Positions 17,612 through 26,371 of a stretch of DNA of 64,000 nucleotides are shown here, one piece after another. The stretch lies in the NCBI RefSeq assembly GCF_009696325.1, contig NZ_VUME01000010.1, positions 1 to 64,000 of the forward strand. Direction: 5' to 3'. The stretch is from Collinsella sp. WCA1-178-WT-3 (M1). GTDB taxonomy: Bacteria; Actinomycetota; Coriobacteriia; Coriobacteriales; Coriobacteriaceae. The notes under the pieces were generated by a model. That model had not been told where the DNA came from. It ran no database searches and worked only from the letters and a program-made list of their open reading frames with translations. Each line of letters begins with the position of its first letter. Positions within the stretch are counted from its first letter, which is position 1. Position numbers and translations under genes: made by a program.

Positions 17612-18085
17612 TTAGACCCTTGTCGTCCTCACCAGATGGGCCATGTTTTCCCCGAGCTGGCGCAGCATGTCCTCGCCAAAGGGGTCGTCGCCGCTGTTAA
17701 ACATCATGTTCCAGTAGGTCGACGAGGCCACTGGCATGCCACTGAATGTAAAGCAGCGGTTCAGTTCATCGAGTGTTGAGGTGGACCCCGCCCGCCAAAG
17801 CGTCGTCACCGCGCATGCCGGCTTGCCGGCGAACCGTCTTCCGTGCACGCTCGCGGCGTAAAACGCGCGGTCGAGCAGCGCGAGCAACGCGCCGTTTGCC
17901 CCTGCAAAGTAGACCGGCGTACCCACCACGAGCTCCTGGGCGAGCGTCTCGGATATCGCCTTTACCGCGCGCTTGGTGGCACAGTACACGCCCGAGAGCG
18001 GTCCGACGTTGTAAGCGCCCAAGCTGCTCACGTTGAACACGTGGCCGGAGCGGCGGGCCCTCATACCGGGCAGCACCGCGCGCAC
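17612..18085 (-). pseudogene. In-frame chimera: SDR middle piece fused to flavodoxin-like C-terminus
   Basis: The open frame of 157 codons is made of two unrelated families. Residues 1-51 are the middle of a short-chain dehydrogenase (HVFNVSSLGAYN, then the catalytic YCATK). Residues 52-157 are the C-terminal half of an NADPH/FMN reductase (VVGTPVYFAGANGALLALLD, then ASSTYWNMMF), closely like the intact protein at 58016-58639. Neither half has its nucleotide-binding loop, so neither activity is expected. The join lies near 17930. A deletion fusing two neighbouring genes is the simplest explanation. The GTG at 18085 has no clear SD; SDR-like sequence continues slightly upstream. Confidence 0.8.
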
Positions 18086-18144
18086 GGCATGGCGTTGGTT
18101 CTGTGCGCATGGGCCCCTTGCTTTTGTGTGCGCGAAAGGGGCAG

Positions 18145-18500
18145 TTATTCGTCACATTCCCGCGCAACGTGCTCGTTAAGCTCCTCTTGGCTTACCGGAC
18201 GCCCCTGATTAAGCATCAGGTATTCCATGATTCCCGTTTCCTTGCGCGTAAGAGATAGAGCCTCACTGTCCACGGAAGCGATGCGCGCCTTGGTGTCAAA
18301 GCTGAGCTTTCCGCAGGTTAAAACTATGTCGCTTTGTGCAAAGCGTCTGAGGGTAAGGCTGCGGATCCTTGCCGCAAGCTCGTCCAGATGAAACGGCTTG
18401 GTGAGGTAATCGTTGGCGCCGGCATCGAGTCCGGAGACTTTAACGGATACTTCACCACGCGCGGACAGAATCAGTACCTTGGTCTCGCAGTCGGGCAAAT
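18145..18500 (-). pseudogene. OmpR-type response regulator, internal fragment
   Basis: The frame holds the second half of a receiver domain (KVLILSARG, GLDAGANDYLTKPFHLDEL with the conserved Lys) and the first half of an OmpR/PhoB-type DNA-binding domain (LSLTRKETGIMEYLMLNQGR). The phosphorylated Asp and the recognition helix are both missing. The sequence loses homology near 18165 at one end and 18500 at the other, where the ferredoxin fragment begins on the opposite strand. It is a remnant of a two-component system whose partner kinase is not present here. Confidence 0.8.
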
Positions 18501-18565
18501 ACGTCTGTCCGCAGGGTGTGCTCGAGGGCGCCATTCCGCTGGCCATTGCCAACGCCGGTATTTGA

Positions 18566-18919
18566 TCTGCGCTGGGGTGGCTCTTTATCTGGAAACTTGT
18601 CGTTCTCATTGCCGTGGTAGAGCTGAGCGTTTTGTTCTACCGCCTCTTCTGCAAATGGATTTGTTCACTCGGCGCATTCTATGCGCTCATGAATAAGGTG
18701 TCCCTATTGGGGATTCGGGTTGACGCATGCAAATGTGTCTCGTGCGGCAAGTGTTCAAAGGTTTGTCAGATGGACGTCGATGTGGTCCGCGCGTCCAATC
18801 ATGCCGAATGTATCCGGTGCGGAAAGTGCATCGGGGCCTGTCCCGTCGATGCCATCAGCTATCGCTATGGCCTGGATGTGTCGGCAGCAAAGCTCCCTCT
18901 GACCGCCGATAAAAAGTAA
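18566..18919 (+). pseudogene. NapH/CcoG-like membrane ferredoxin, truncated at the N-terminus
   Basis: The frame, open after a stop at 18563-18565, encodes the last transmembrane helix, the CKWIC motif followed by LGAFYALMNKVSL, and two complete 4Fe-4S binding sets (CVSCGKCSKVC and CIRCGKCIGAC). Such proteins pass electrons at the membrane in anaerobic redox chains. Full-length members have several earlier membrane helices, which are lost here where the frame meets the response-regulator remnant. Translation from GTG at 18614 could still make a 101-residue ferredoxin domain, so residual function cannot be excluded. A lipoprotein gene follows after 29 bp. Confidence 0.7.
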
Positions 18920-18948
18920 ACAAGCTTCGACAAAACGGAGGAATGACC

Positions 18949-19281
18949 ATGAAGCTTTCTAAGATTGCGGCCTTGTTTATGGTGCCGGTGCTGGCCTTGT
19001 GTCTTGTGGCATGTCCGGCGCCCGGTGGCAACGCGAGCGAATCTACGAGCTCCGATCCTAAGATCGCGGAGCTCATCGCGCAGGAGCCGACCAATGCCGA
19101 CGAGGCCGCCGAGCTGTATGCGAAGCTCATGCAAAAGGAGAACGATATCCTTTCGAGCGATAGCGCACTGTGGGAAAAGGTGTTTCTTGCCGCCAATAAA
19201 GATATGCCGATGATTGAGGACGGCAGCAATTACGGCGATTTCCTGCTCAAGACCATCGACGGCGCCAAGGTAAACATCTGA
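18949..19281 (+). CDS. Small lipoprotein of unknown function
   Basis: The 110-residue protein has a lipoprotein signal (MKLSKIAALFMVPVLALCLV then AC; lipobox LVAC, Cys at about 22), so it should be anchored to the outer face of the membrane. The rest is charged and helical (ADEAAELYAKLMQKENDILS). The start at 18949 fits the SD ggagg with a 7-nt spacer better than the ATG at 18943. It follows the truncated ferredoxin gene on the same strand, so both may once have formed a redox operon. The protein ends abruptly at a strong palindrome that includes its stop codon, and could itself be a shortened version of a longer lipoprotein. Confidence 0.65.
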   Translation: MKLSKIAALFMVPVLALCLVACPAPGGNASESTSSDPKIAELIAQEPTNADEAAELYAKLMQKENDILSSDSALWEKVFLAANKDMPMIEDGSNYGDFLLKTIDGAKVNI

Positions 19282-19313
19282 TCCTGCCATGGAGGGACTC
19301 CATGGCAGGATCA
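19279..19313 (+). repeat. 16-bp perfect hairpin overlapping a stop codon
   Basis: tgatcctgccatggag (19279-19294) pairs without mismatch with 19298-19313 across a 3-nt loop. The stop codon of the lipoprotein gene is its first three bases. No T-run follows, so it is either a T-less terminator or a palindromic insertion. Confidence 0.7.
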
Positions 19314-19349
19314 GATCATTGATGTTGATAAGACGCGCGAAAGTGGCAC

Positions 19350-20246
19350 TTAGCGGTCAATCACAAAATTGTCCATCTCGACGAGCTCACGAGCCTTCTC
19401 CTGACCTTCGATGGCCTCGCGGAGACGCTTGGCGTAATATGTCATGCCATTGGCGATGTCGATGCGCAGACCGATTTCGGCGCGTTGATAGAGCGCCAAC
19501 GCGCGCAGGGGATTACGGTCGATGCCACAAGAGGGGGCGTCGGGGTCAATGAGCATAGAGGCTATGCGAATGGCGGGCTGGGCGAACTCTGCATCGTCGC
19601 GGGCAAGCTCAAGACTGCGTTCGTACAGGCGGTATGCTTTTGACCTATCTTGCGGTACGGCGCGACCGCGGCTGAACATGTCGCCGAGTTTGTACACCGC
19701 CTCGCTGGAGGGCGCAAGCGCTGCGGCAAGCGAATACCACTGATAGGCTTTGGCATGGTCGGGCTTGCCAGTCCTTCCGTACTCGTAGATATAGCCGAGG
19801 TTGATGATGCTCTGGAAGCAACCTGCGTCGGCCGCCATTTCGTAGAGTTCCGCGGCCTTGGCGTAGTCCTGCTCAACAAGGTCTCCCATATAGTAGAGGG
19901 CGCCTAAATCGTTCATACAGGCTCCGCTGCCGGACGAAACTCCCAGCCTGTAGCCCAAGACGAGCATTTCCCTAACTGCTGAAGACATACGGGCCGCACG
20001 GTAGACGCGCTCTCTGTTTTCGGAGATATACTGGGCATAATCATCGCCAGGCGTGGAGAATGCAACGTTTGCCATCTCGGCGAGGAGGTCTTTTTCCTGC
20101 TCGGGCCCATAGATAAGATCTTCGGAAGGAAAACCCTCGTTGTATTCGTCCTCGCCATGGTCGACAAACTCCATGCCGGCAAGTTCTGCCATGCGCGCGA
20201 CGTCTTCCTTTTCGACTCCATATGCGTTGTTGGGATTAAGGTCCAT
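19350..20246 (-). CDS. Sel1-repeat protein
   Basis: The 298-residue protein carries Sel1-like (TPR-related) repeats in its middle: LGALYYMGDLVEQDYAKAAE, then NLGYIYEYGRTGKPDHAKAY and LGDMFSRGRAVPQDRSKAYR. Such repeats form helical solenoids for protein-protein contact. No signal peptide is seen, so it is probably cytoplasmic. The N-terminal ~70 residues are acidic and unassigned. The start at 20246 has a strong SD, gaaaggag. The gene upstream on the same strand (20373-20960) is 126 bp away, so cotranscription is possible. Confidence 0.75.
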   Translation of the reverse strand: MDLNPNNAYGVEKEDVARMAELAGMEFVDHGEDEYNEGFPSEDLIYGPEQEKDLLAEMANVAFSTPGDDYAQYISENRERVYRAARMSSAVREMLVLGYRLGVSSGSGACMNDLGALYYMGDLVEQDYAKAAELYEMAADAGCFQSIINLGYIYEYGRTGKPDHAKAYQWYSLAAALAPSSEAVYKLGDMFSRGRAVPQDRSKAYRLYERSLELARDDAEFAQPAIRIASMLIDPDAPSCGIDRNPLRALALYQRAEIGLRIDIANGMTYYAKRLREAIEGQEKARELVEMDNFVIDR

Positions 20247-20372
20247 CGTTTGCTCCTTTCGGATTGTCTACTGTTTTGTATCGTATCAAGTGATGGAGAC
20301 CGCGGAATTCCCATTTCGCTGTACGGCAGGTCAACGCGCTTACCGCTTTTCAAGCTCACCCACAAAGACGGG

Positions 20373-20960
20373 TCAAAGTGCCTCCGCAGGCTTAGGCTCG
20401 GGTGAATACAGTTCTCCTTGGGGGTTTACGCCGATGGGGTCTGAGCAACAATCGGGCCATTCTTCGGATGCTAAATCGCTGATGGGCTGCTGTTCGCATA
20501 CGGCACTGAAATTGATGCGTATGGCATCAATTTCAAGTTCGGGTGCTGCCGGCACCGCATCGATAAAGTAACGCCAGCGTTCGTCGTCCAAAAGATGCAG
20601 CAGCGTAATTTGTGTCTTTCCGTGGTATTCGTACGCATCGAGCACTAAAAAACGAGACTCCGACGGGGTCGCACAGTGTCCTCGATCGGCGTCTTGCTCC
20701 AATTCGGTTAGATCGATGATGCGGTTCAACAGGATGAGAAGACGATGCGATGTGCTCATGCCGCCAATGTGGGACGATATGTCAGCGGGGTTCTTGCTGC
20801 GAAAGATTGTGCCGGGCTTGTAGAGCGCGGCGACCTGAGGTGAAAGATCGGTGTCTCGTACATAGGGATTCAGCCCGGACAGCATGTAATCGAGGGCACT
20901 TTTATAATCCTTCGCACTGGCGCTGTCCTTAGGCGTGCCTGTTTGGCCGCAATCGTTCAT
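20373..20960 (-). CDS. Hypothetical protein
   Basis: I do not recognise this 195-residue protein. It is soluble, without signal peptide or membrane segment; the N-terminal ~20 residues are polar, and the central part (SRFLVLDAYEYHGKTQITLL) looks like a mixed alpha/beta domain. The start at 20960 has ggaagg upstream; the earlier in-frame codon at 21029 lacks this. It precedes the Sel1-repeat gene on the same strand, so the two may act together. Confidence 0.55.
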   Translation of the reverse strand: MNDCGQTGTPKDSASAKDYKSALDYMLSGLNPYVRDTDLSPQVAALYKPGTIFRSKNPADISSHIGGMSTSHRLLILLNRIIDLTELEQDADRGHCATPSESRFLVLDAYEYHGKTQITLLHLLDDERWRYFIDAVPAAPELEIDAIRINFSAVCEQQPISDLASEEWPDCCSDPIGVNPQGELYSPEPKPAEAL

Positions 20961-21050
20961 GGTCGCCTTCCGTATTGTTGCCGCGGAGAAGATTGCGGCA
21001 TGGCTGCTCTTTATCGGCGAGCATATCAATCAGTGTGGACATCTTTTTGA

Positions 21051-21290
21051 TTATCACGGCGGCTTGCGCTATTCGGCAAAGGTTCTCATCAACCGCGCCG
21101 CCACGGGACTCTTGAAGTGGTGGATGTTTCCAACGCGATTCTTGGCAAACCACTGCCCGCCGTCAGTACGATCGACAGCTCGGATCTTATCCTCGAGAAA
21201 GGTGGCTTACAGGAAGGCTGGCACGGCGTGCTGGCGCTGGGCAGCGAGGTTTCGGATATCGCTCCAGGGGATGCACTCACAATTGACTAA
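21051..21290 (+). pseudogene. Orphan C-terminal coding fragment
   Basis: The + frame from 21051 to the stop at 21288-21290 has no start codon but its last ~62 residues look like a real protein end (TLEVVDVSNAILGKPLPAVS, then LALGSEVSDIAPGDALTID). I cannot name the family. The upstream half lacks any resemblance to a gene, so this is probably what remains after a deletion. A palindrome begins at its stop codon. Confidence 0.35.
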
Positions 21291-21321
21291 TGTGACAAAG
21301 TGACAGTTCCTTTGTCACATT
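21289..21321. repeat. REP-like palindrome (tttgtcac type)
   Basis: aatgtgacaaag (21289-21300) pairs perfectly with ctttgtcacatt (21310-21321) across tgacagttc. Similar palindromes are at 24740-24772, 25367-25395 and 55469-55500. Confidence 0.7.
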
Positions 21322-21501
21322 ATCGACGGTATGCGCGGGATGGTGCGCCACGCGGCGTGCCGTCCCATTCGTTTTTTTGGTGCGGTTTGTTACATTCCTC
21401 ACTGGCGCCGGTAAAAAATGGGGATAGAGTAGGACAAACACGTCGAATACGAACGGCGGGGGAGAGCGGGCAAGGTGCCTGCGCAGGAGAGGCTGCCGTC
21501 C

Positions 21502-24500
21502 ATGCTGGAGCTCAAAGGAATTTGCAAAAGGTACGTTACGCAGTCGTTTACGCAGGTGGCGCTCGACAGCGTGAGCCTGTCTTTTCGGGATAACGAGTTC
21601 GTGGCCATTCTGGGGCCCTCGGGTTCGGGTAAGACCACGATGCTCAACGTTATCGGCGGACTCGACCACTTTGACTCGGGTGACCTGCTGATCGACGGTA
21701 TTTCGACCAAGGACTTTCACGATCGCGATTGGGATGCCTATCGCAACAACCGCATCGGCTTTGTGTTCCAAAGCTATAACCTCATTCCGCATCAGACCAT
21801 TTTGGAAAACGTGGAGCTGGCGCTTGCGCTCACGGGCGTGGGGCACGCCGAGCGCCGCCAGCGTGCGCGCAAGGCGCTCGAGGCCGTTGGTCTGGGCGAG
21901 CACGTGAACAAGCGCCCGAGTCAGCTTTCGGGTGGACAGATGCAGCGCGTGGCCATCGCCCGCGCCCTGATTAATGATCCCGAGATTGTGTTGGCAGACG
22001 AGCCGACCGGCGCTTTGGATTCCACAACGTCCGTGCAGGTCATGGACTTGCTCAAGGACGTCGCGCGCGACCGTCTGGTTATCATGGTCACGCATAATCC
22101 CGATCTGGCGTACGAGTACGCCACGCGCATCGTCAACCTGGCGGACGGCAAGATTACCGACGATTCTGATCCTTTCGATGTCGCTGACGCCACGCGCCGC
22201 GAGGCCAAGCCTACGCGCAAAACCTCGATGAGCTTTGTGACGGCGCTGGGGCTTTCTGCCCGAAACCTTATGACCAAGAAGGGCCGTACGGCCATGACGG
22301 CCTTTGCGGGCTCGATTGGCATTATTGGCATCGCGGCGATTTTGGCGCTGTCCAATGGCGTAAACGGCTACATCAAAAAGGTCGAGGAGGATACGCTTTC
22401 GAGCTACCCGCTTACCATTTCCAAGCAGGATTACGACCTGTCGTCCATGATGGGCGAACAGGGGGCCACGGATGACGATACGTCCAAGAACGAGGGTTCG
22501 TCCGACGACGGCACCGACGGCAAGGCTCAGGGAACCAAAAAGATCCCCGTGGTCACGGCCGTAAAGGATATGTTTGCAAGTGTTAAGTCCAACGACATGA
22601 CGAGCTTTAAGGCATGGCTCGATGCCGGCGGCGACGGTATCGACAAAGAGGTCAACGCCATCCAGTACGGTTACGGCGTGACGCCGGTTATCTATCGTGC
22701 CGGCAAGGGCGATGAGAAGCCTGTCCGGCTGGTGCCCAACGCTATGACCGAGGCCATGAGCGGTGGTGCGAGCTCGGCGGCAACGGTGAGCATGGACTCC
22801 ATGGGGACCTCGGTCTTTAACGAGATGATCGACGATCAGAGTCTGCTCGACAGCCAGTACGATGTCGTCGCCGGCCATTGGCCTACGTCTGCTCACGAAG
22901 CCGTAATGGTGCTTTCGAGCCGTGGAACGGTGGGCGACTATACGCTTTACAGCATCGGTGCGCTGGATATCGATGAGCTCAACGACCTGGTGAACAGTGC
23001 CATGGCCGCCGACGGTAAGATTGAGACGCCTGAGAGCGGCGCCGACTTTACTTACGACGATGCGCTGTCCACGACGTTTAAGGTGTTGTCGCCGGCCGAT
23101 GCTTATCGCAAAAACGAAGAGACCGGCATGTGGACTGACATGTCCGGCGACGCCGACTTTATGACGGCCAAGGTTGCCGACGGTATTGACGTGCACATTG
23201 TGGGCGTGGTGCGACCTAACGAGACGGCCAATGCGAGCGCGTTGTCTCCGGGCATAGCCTATACGCATGCGTTGACTCGCCAGCTTATGGAGCGCGCCGC
23301 CGATTCGCAGATCGTGCAAGAGCAACTTGCCCACCCCGAGACGGATGTCTTTACGGGCAAAACCTTCGACGAACTGCAAGGCGAGGCCAAGCAAGGCGTG
23401 GATCTGGGCAGTATGTTCAGTGTGGACGAGGCGGCGCTCAAGAGCGCGTTCTCGTTCGATGCGTCTGCACTCTCGGGTGCTGCCGGTGGCATGGATCTTT
23501 CGGGCATCGATTTGTCGGGCCTGGATATTGACCTCTCGGGCGTTGGCAAAGACATCGACTTAAGCGACATCATGGCCAAAGCGCCGACCCCCGATTTCTC
23601 GGGCATCTTTGACGGTCTGGAGCTCACGCCCGAGCAAATGCAACAGGTGGGAACGCTTGCCAACCAACTATTTGAGGGCTTTTTGGAGTCTGATCAGTTT
23701 AGGGCGCTGTCACCCGAAGATCTCAAAGACGCGTCAAAGCTTGCTGCCGCATTCTCGGCGTATCTCGAGAACGATGTTGTGGCGCAGCTCAAGGCGCTCG
23801 GCGGCGATGCCCTGGTCGAGCGCCTGCAACAGGCGATGACCGACTATGTCCAAAATCAGTTGGCTCCGTATCTGCAGCAGGCTATGGATCAGGTGATGAA
23901 GGCGATCAGCGAGCAGGTGGCAACGACCGTGTCGACCCAGCTCAAGGCCGGCGCGGCAGGGCTCATGGACCAGATGGTGACGCAGATGTCTTCGAGTTTT
24001 GCCAACCTGGCGAGCGCCATGCGCGTGGATGCGAGCGCCTTTGCTCGTGCCATCCACTTCAACATGGACGCCGAGGACCTGAGCTCGCTCATGATGAGCT
24101 ATGCCAAGGCGTCGAAGCTCACCTACGACAACAATCTGACCACGTTGGGCTACGCGGATGAAGCGGATCCCATCTCGGTCAAGATTTTCCCGCGCGACTT
24201 TGAGGCCAAGGAGCGCGTACTCGACCATATCGATGCGTACAACAAGCAGGTCAAAGCCGCCGGCCACGACGAGCAGGCAATCTCGTACACCGACTACATG
24301 GGCATCATCATGGGCTCGGTGACTGATATCGTGAATACCATCAGCTTGGTGCTCATCGCGTTCGTGAGCATCAGCCTGGTCGTGAGCTCCATCATGATCG
24401 GCATCATCACCTACATCAGCGTGCTGGAGCGCAAAAAGGAGATTGGCATCCTGCGCGCGATCGGCGCGTCGAAGCGCAACGTGGCAAACGTGTTCAACGC

Positions 24501-24741
24501 CGAGACCTTTATCGAGGGCCTCATTGCCGGTGTCTTTGCTATTGTCGTTGTGGTGGCCGTGAGTTTTCCGGTTAATGCCTGGGCGCTTGCTGCCAAACAG
24601 GTACCCAATCTGATGAGCTTGCCCGTGCAGGATGCGCTGGCGCTCATTGCAATTTCGGTGCTGCTGACGGTCGTTGCCGGCCTGCTGCCGGCCCGCAGCG
24701 CATCCAAAAAAGACCCCGTGGAAGCCCTGCGCTCCGAATAA
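21502..24741 (+). CDS. ABC transporter, ATPase fused to FtsX-type permease
   Basis: The 1079-residue protein combines both halves of a MacB-like transporter. Residues about 1-225 are the ATPase (Walker A GPSGSGKT, signature LSGGQMQRVAIARAL, Walker B IVLADEPTGALD). One transmembrane helix near residues 260-285 is followed by a large extracytoplasmic domain of about 600 residues, and the C-terminal three helices are a typical FtsX domain with GILRAIGASKRNV. Such proteins move lipids, peptides or drugs, or act as mechanotransmitters rather than pumps. The start at 21502 has aggagagg before it; the GTG at 21475 is possible. The extracytoplasmic part has unusual SGIDLSGLDIDLSG-type repeats. It is flanked by REP-like palindromes. 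Confidence 0.85.
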   Translation: MLELKGICKRYVTQSFTQVALDSVSLSFRDNEFVAILGPSGSGKTTMLNVIGGLDHFDSGDLLIDGISTKDFHDRDWDAYRNNRIGFVFQSYNLIPHQTILENVELALALTGVGHAERRQRARKALEAVGLGEHVNKRPSQLSGGQMQRVAIARALINDPEIVLADEPTGALDSTTSVQVMDLLKDVARDRLVIMVTHNPDLAYEYATRIVNLADGKITDDSDPFDVADATRREAKPTRKTSMSFVTALGLSARNLMTKKGRTAMTAFAGSIGIIGIAAILALSNGVNGYIKKVEEDTLSSYPLTISKQDYDLSSMMGEQGATDDDTSKNEGSSDDGTDGKAQGTKKIPVVTAVKDMFASVKSNDMTSFKAWLDAGGDGIDKEVNAIQYGYGVTPVIYRAGKGDEKPVRLVPNAMTEAMSGGASSAATVSMDSMGTSVFNEMIDDQSLLDSQYDVVAGHWPTSAHEAVMVLSSRGTVGDYTLYSIGALDIDELNDLVNSAMAADGKIETPESGADFTYDDALSTTFKVLSPADAYRKNEETGMWTDMSGDADFMTAKVADGIDVHIVGVVRPNETANASALSPGIAYTHALTRQLMERAADSQIVQEQLAHPETDVFTGKTFDELQGEAKQGVDLGSMFSVDEAALKSAFSFDASALSGAAGGMDLSGIDLSGLDIDLSGVGKDIDLSDIMAKAPTPDFSGIFDGLELTPEQMQQVGTLANQLFEGFLESDQFRALSPEDLKDASKLAAAFSAYLENDVVAQLKALGGDALVERLQQAMTDYVQNQLAPYLQQAMDQVMKAISEQVATTVSTQLKAGAAGLMDQMVTQMSSSFANLASAMRVDASAFARAIHFNMDAEDLSSLMMSYAKASKLTYDNNLTTLGYADEADPISVKIFPRDFEAKERVLDHIDAYNKQVKAAGHDEQAISYTDYMGIIMGSVTDIVNTISLVLIAFVSISLVVSSIMIGIITYISVLERKKEIGILRAIGASKRNVANVFNAETFIEGLIAGVFAIVVVVAVSFPVNAWALAAKQVPNLMSLPVQDALALIAISVLLTVVAGLLPARSASKKDPVEALRSE

Positions 24742-24772
24742 TGTGACAAAGGGACTGTCCCTTTGTCACATT
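24740..24772 (+). terminator. REP-like palindrome at the ABC gene stop
   Basis: aatgtgacaaaggga (24740-24754) pairs perfectly with tccctttgtcacatt (24758-24772), loop ctg. It overlaps the stop codon and probably ends the transcript. Confidence 0.7.
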
Positions 24773-24790
24773 GAGTGACATGTAAAGCGA

Positions 24791-24968
24791 GGTCTAATAC
24801 TTTTCCCGAGAAGTGAACGAGTCAAATTGGACCCCCGAAGCATCGACACTTATTGAAGGCGGTTTCCTGCGGTTTTGCCAGCCAAATCCTGCGGGTTTGG
24901 CGTCTAAAAATGTCGATGCTTCGGGGGTCCAAATATAGCCGTTCACTTCTCGGGAAAAGTATTAGACC
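24791..24968. mobile_element. 178-bp MITE-like palindromic element, copy 1
   Basis: The arms 24791-24848 and 24911-24968 (58 nt) are inverted copies of each other; a block of about 7 differs (agtcaaa against gctatat) and the rest is nearly identical. The arm carries ggtctaatacttttcccgag, gaagtgaacg and ggacccccgaagcatcgaca. The 62-nt centre has two partial repeats of tcctgcgg. No transposase is encoded. A diverged relative is at 36874-37057. Confidence 0.7.
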
Positions 24969-25014
24969 TTGAGATATAGACGGCGTTTGCGAGCGTCAAT
25001 TAGAGCGTAAGTTG

Positions 25015-25200
25015 CTAGTCCTCCTTTGCGGAGAGCATGAGGCTAATTTCCGGATGGGTGTACTTGTCGAACTCTTCTTTGGGCTCGGTGTCAAAGGTGT
25101 AGTACGACTCGATAGATTCGTTCTCCGTCTTGATGCTGATTTGTTCAGACATGGCGGTCAGCAGCGTGCTGTTGGTGATCGATTGATCGCGAACGTCCTC
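25015..25200 (-). pseudogene. Orphan 3' coding fragment
   Basis: The minus frame gives a credible protein end of about 62 residues (for example NSTLLTAMSEQISIKTENES and EFDKYTHPEISLMLSAKED, stop at 25015). A 45-codon version could start from the ATG at 25152, but without a clear SD. Upstream the frame turns to low-likelihood sequence. It lies 47 bp from the MITE-like element, so insertion or deletion there may have cut the gene. The family is not recognised. Confidence 0.4.
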
Positions 25201-25366
25201 TTTTGGACAAGGAAAAAGTGGCGAGTGAGGGAGCTGCTGTGGGGTGGCCCTGCTTGCTGTTTGTGGGCACCATTCACCTTCGTTGCACAGGGATGGTCGG
25301 AGGGCTGGTTGACATCAAGCAACCGCCTCCGCCTTGTGGGCCGCCTCGGGGACAAGGCATAATGCA

Positions 25367-25395
25367 TGTGACAAAGGGGCGGTTCCTTTGCCGCA
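25367..25395. repeat. Degenerate REP-like palindrome
   Basis: tgtgacaaagg (25367-25377) faces cctttgccgca (25385-25395); the arms match except near the outer end. It precedes the dihydrouridine synthase gene. The stretch 25201-25366 shows no gene. Confidence 0.5.
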
Positions 25396-25410
25396 TTGAT
25401 TTGAGAGTAG

Positions 25411-26370
25411 ATGTTGATGATTCTATCGTTGGCCCCCATGGAGGGGATTACCGGGCATGTGTTCCGTCGCGTGCATGCGGAGTGCTTCGGTGCGCTCGAC
25501 TGCTATTACACGCCGTTTTTGCCGCCGCCGCGGGTGGGCAACCGCTTTGGCGGCAAGGCGTTTAAGGAAATCGATCCGGCTAACAACCAAGGGCTTAACG
25601 TGGTGCCTCAGCTGATGTCCAAGAACGCGGATGAGTTTGTGTGGGCGGCACAGGTGCTCGCCGACATGGGCTACCGCGAGGTTAATCTCAACCTTGGCTG
25701 CCCCTCGGGTACGGTTGTTGCCAAGGGTAAAGGATCGGGCTTCTTGCGCAACCTCGATGGGCTCGAGGTGTTCTTGCTTGATGTGTGCGAGCGATCGCCG
25801 TTGCCGGTGTCGGTAAAAACCAGGCTGGGGCTGGAGAGCGACGACGAATACGAGCGCGTGCTCGACCTGTACTGTCGCATGCCGCTGGCAGAGTTGATCG
25901 TGCATCCGCGCGTACAGAAGGATCGCTATACGGGCTCGCCGCGCAAAGAGTTTTATGGCGAGACGTTGGAGCGCGCGCCGTTTCCGGTGGCATACAACGG
26001 CGATATTTTTGATCTTGAGGACATGGAGGCGCTGGTGGAGGCCTATCCCGGTACACGCCATGTGATGCTGGGGCGTGGCTTGCTTGCGAACCCCGCGCTG
26101 GCTCGCATGGTCAAGGGCGGCCCTGCTGCCACGGCAGCCGAACTGCAGCGCTTCCACGACACGCTGTTTGCGGCATATGCAGAAGAGATTGGCGGCAACG
26201 CGGTCTTTCGCATGAAGGAGTGGTGGTTCTACGCTAAATGCGCCTTCGCCGATCCTGCTACCGTTCACAAACTCGTACGCAAGACTAAAAAGGTCGACGA
26301 ATACCGTGCCGCCGTCGAGCGCGTCTTTCGCGAGCAGCCACTTGCGCCCATAGCCCGCTTCCACGGTTAG
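25411..26370 (+). CDS. dus: tRNA-dihydrouridine synthase
   Basis: The 319-residue flavoprotein reduces uridine to dihydrouridine in tRNA with NADPH and FMN. It begins LSLAPMEGITGHVFRR (FMN site) and has NLNLGCPS with the catalytic Cys near residue 94, the HPRVQKDRYTG phosphate-contact block, and VMLGRGLLANP near the end of the barrel. The length matches the family. The start at 25411 has a weak SD (gagag); an in-frame ATG at 25417 is also possible. It seems to be monocistronic and is followed by two strong palindromes. Confidence 0.85.
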   Translation: MLMILSLAPMEGITGHVFRRVHAECFGALDCYYTPFLPPPRVGNRFGGKAFKEIDPANNQGLNVVPQLMSKNADEFVWAAQVLADMGYREVNLNLGCPSGTVVAKGKGSGFLRNLDGLEVFLLDVCERSPLPVSVKTRLGLESDDEYERVLDLYCRMPLAELIVHPRVQKDRYTGSPRKEFYGETLERAPFPVAYNGDIFDLEDMEALVEAYPGTRHVMLGRGLLANPALARMVKGGPAATAAELQRFHDTLFAAYAEEIGGNAVFRMKEWWFYAKCAFADPATVHKLVRKTKKVDEYRAAVERVFREQPLAPIARFHG

Positions 26371-26371
26371 C

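Noticed and set aside
21277-23394. 705-codon open frame on the minus strand
   Set aside because: It is antisense to the ABC transporter gene, has no family features, and reflects high-GC codon structure.
25423-26364. 313-codon minus frame
   Set aside because: It is the exact antisense of the dihydrouridine synthase gene.
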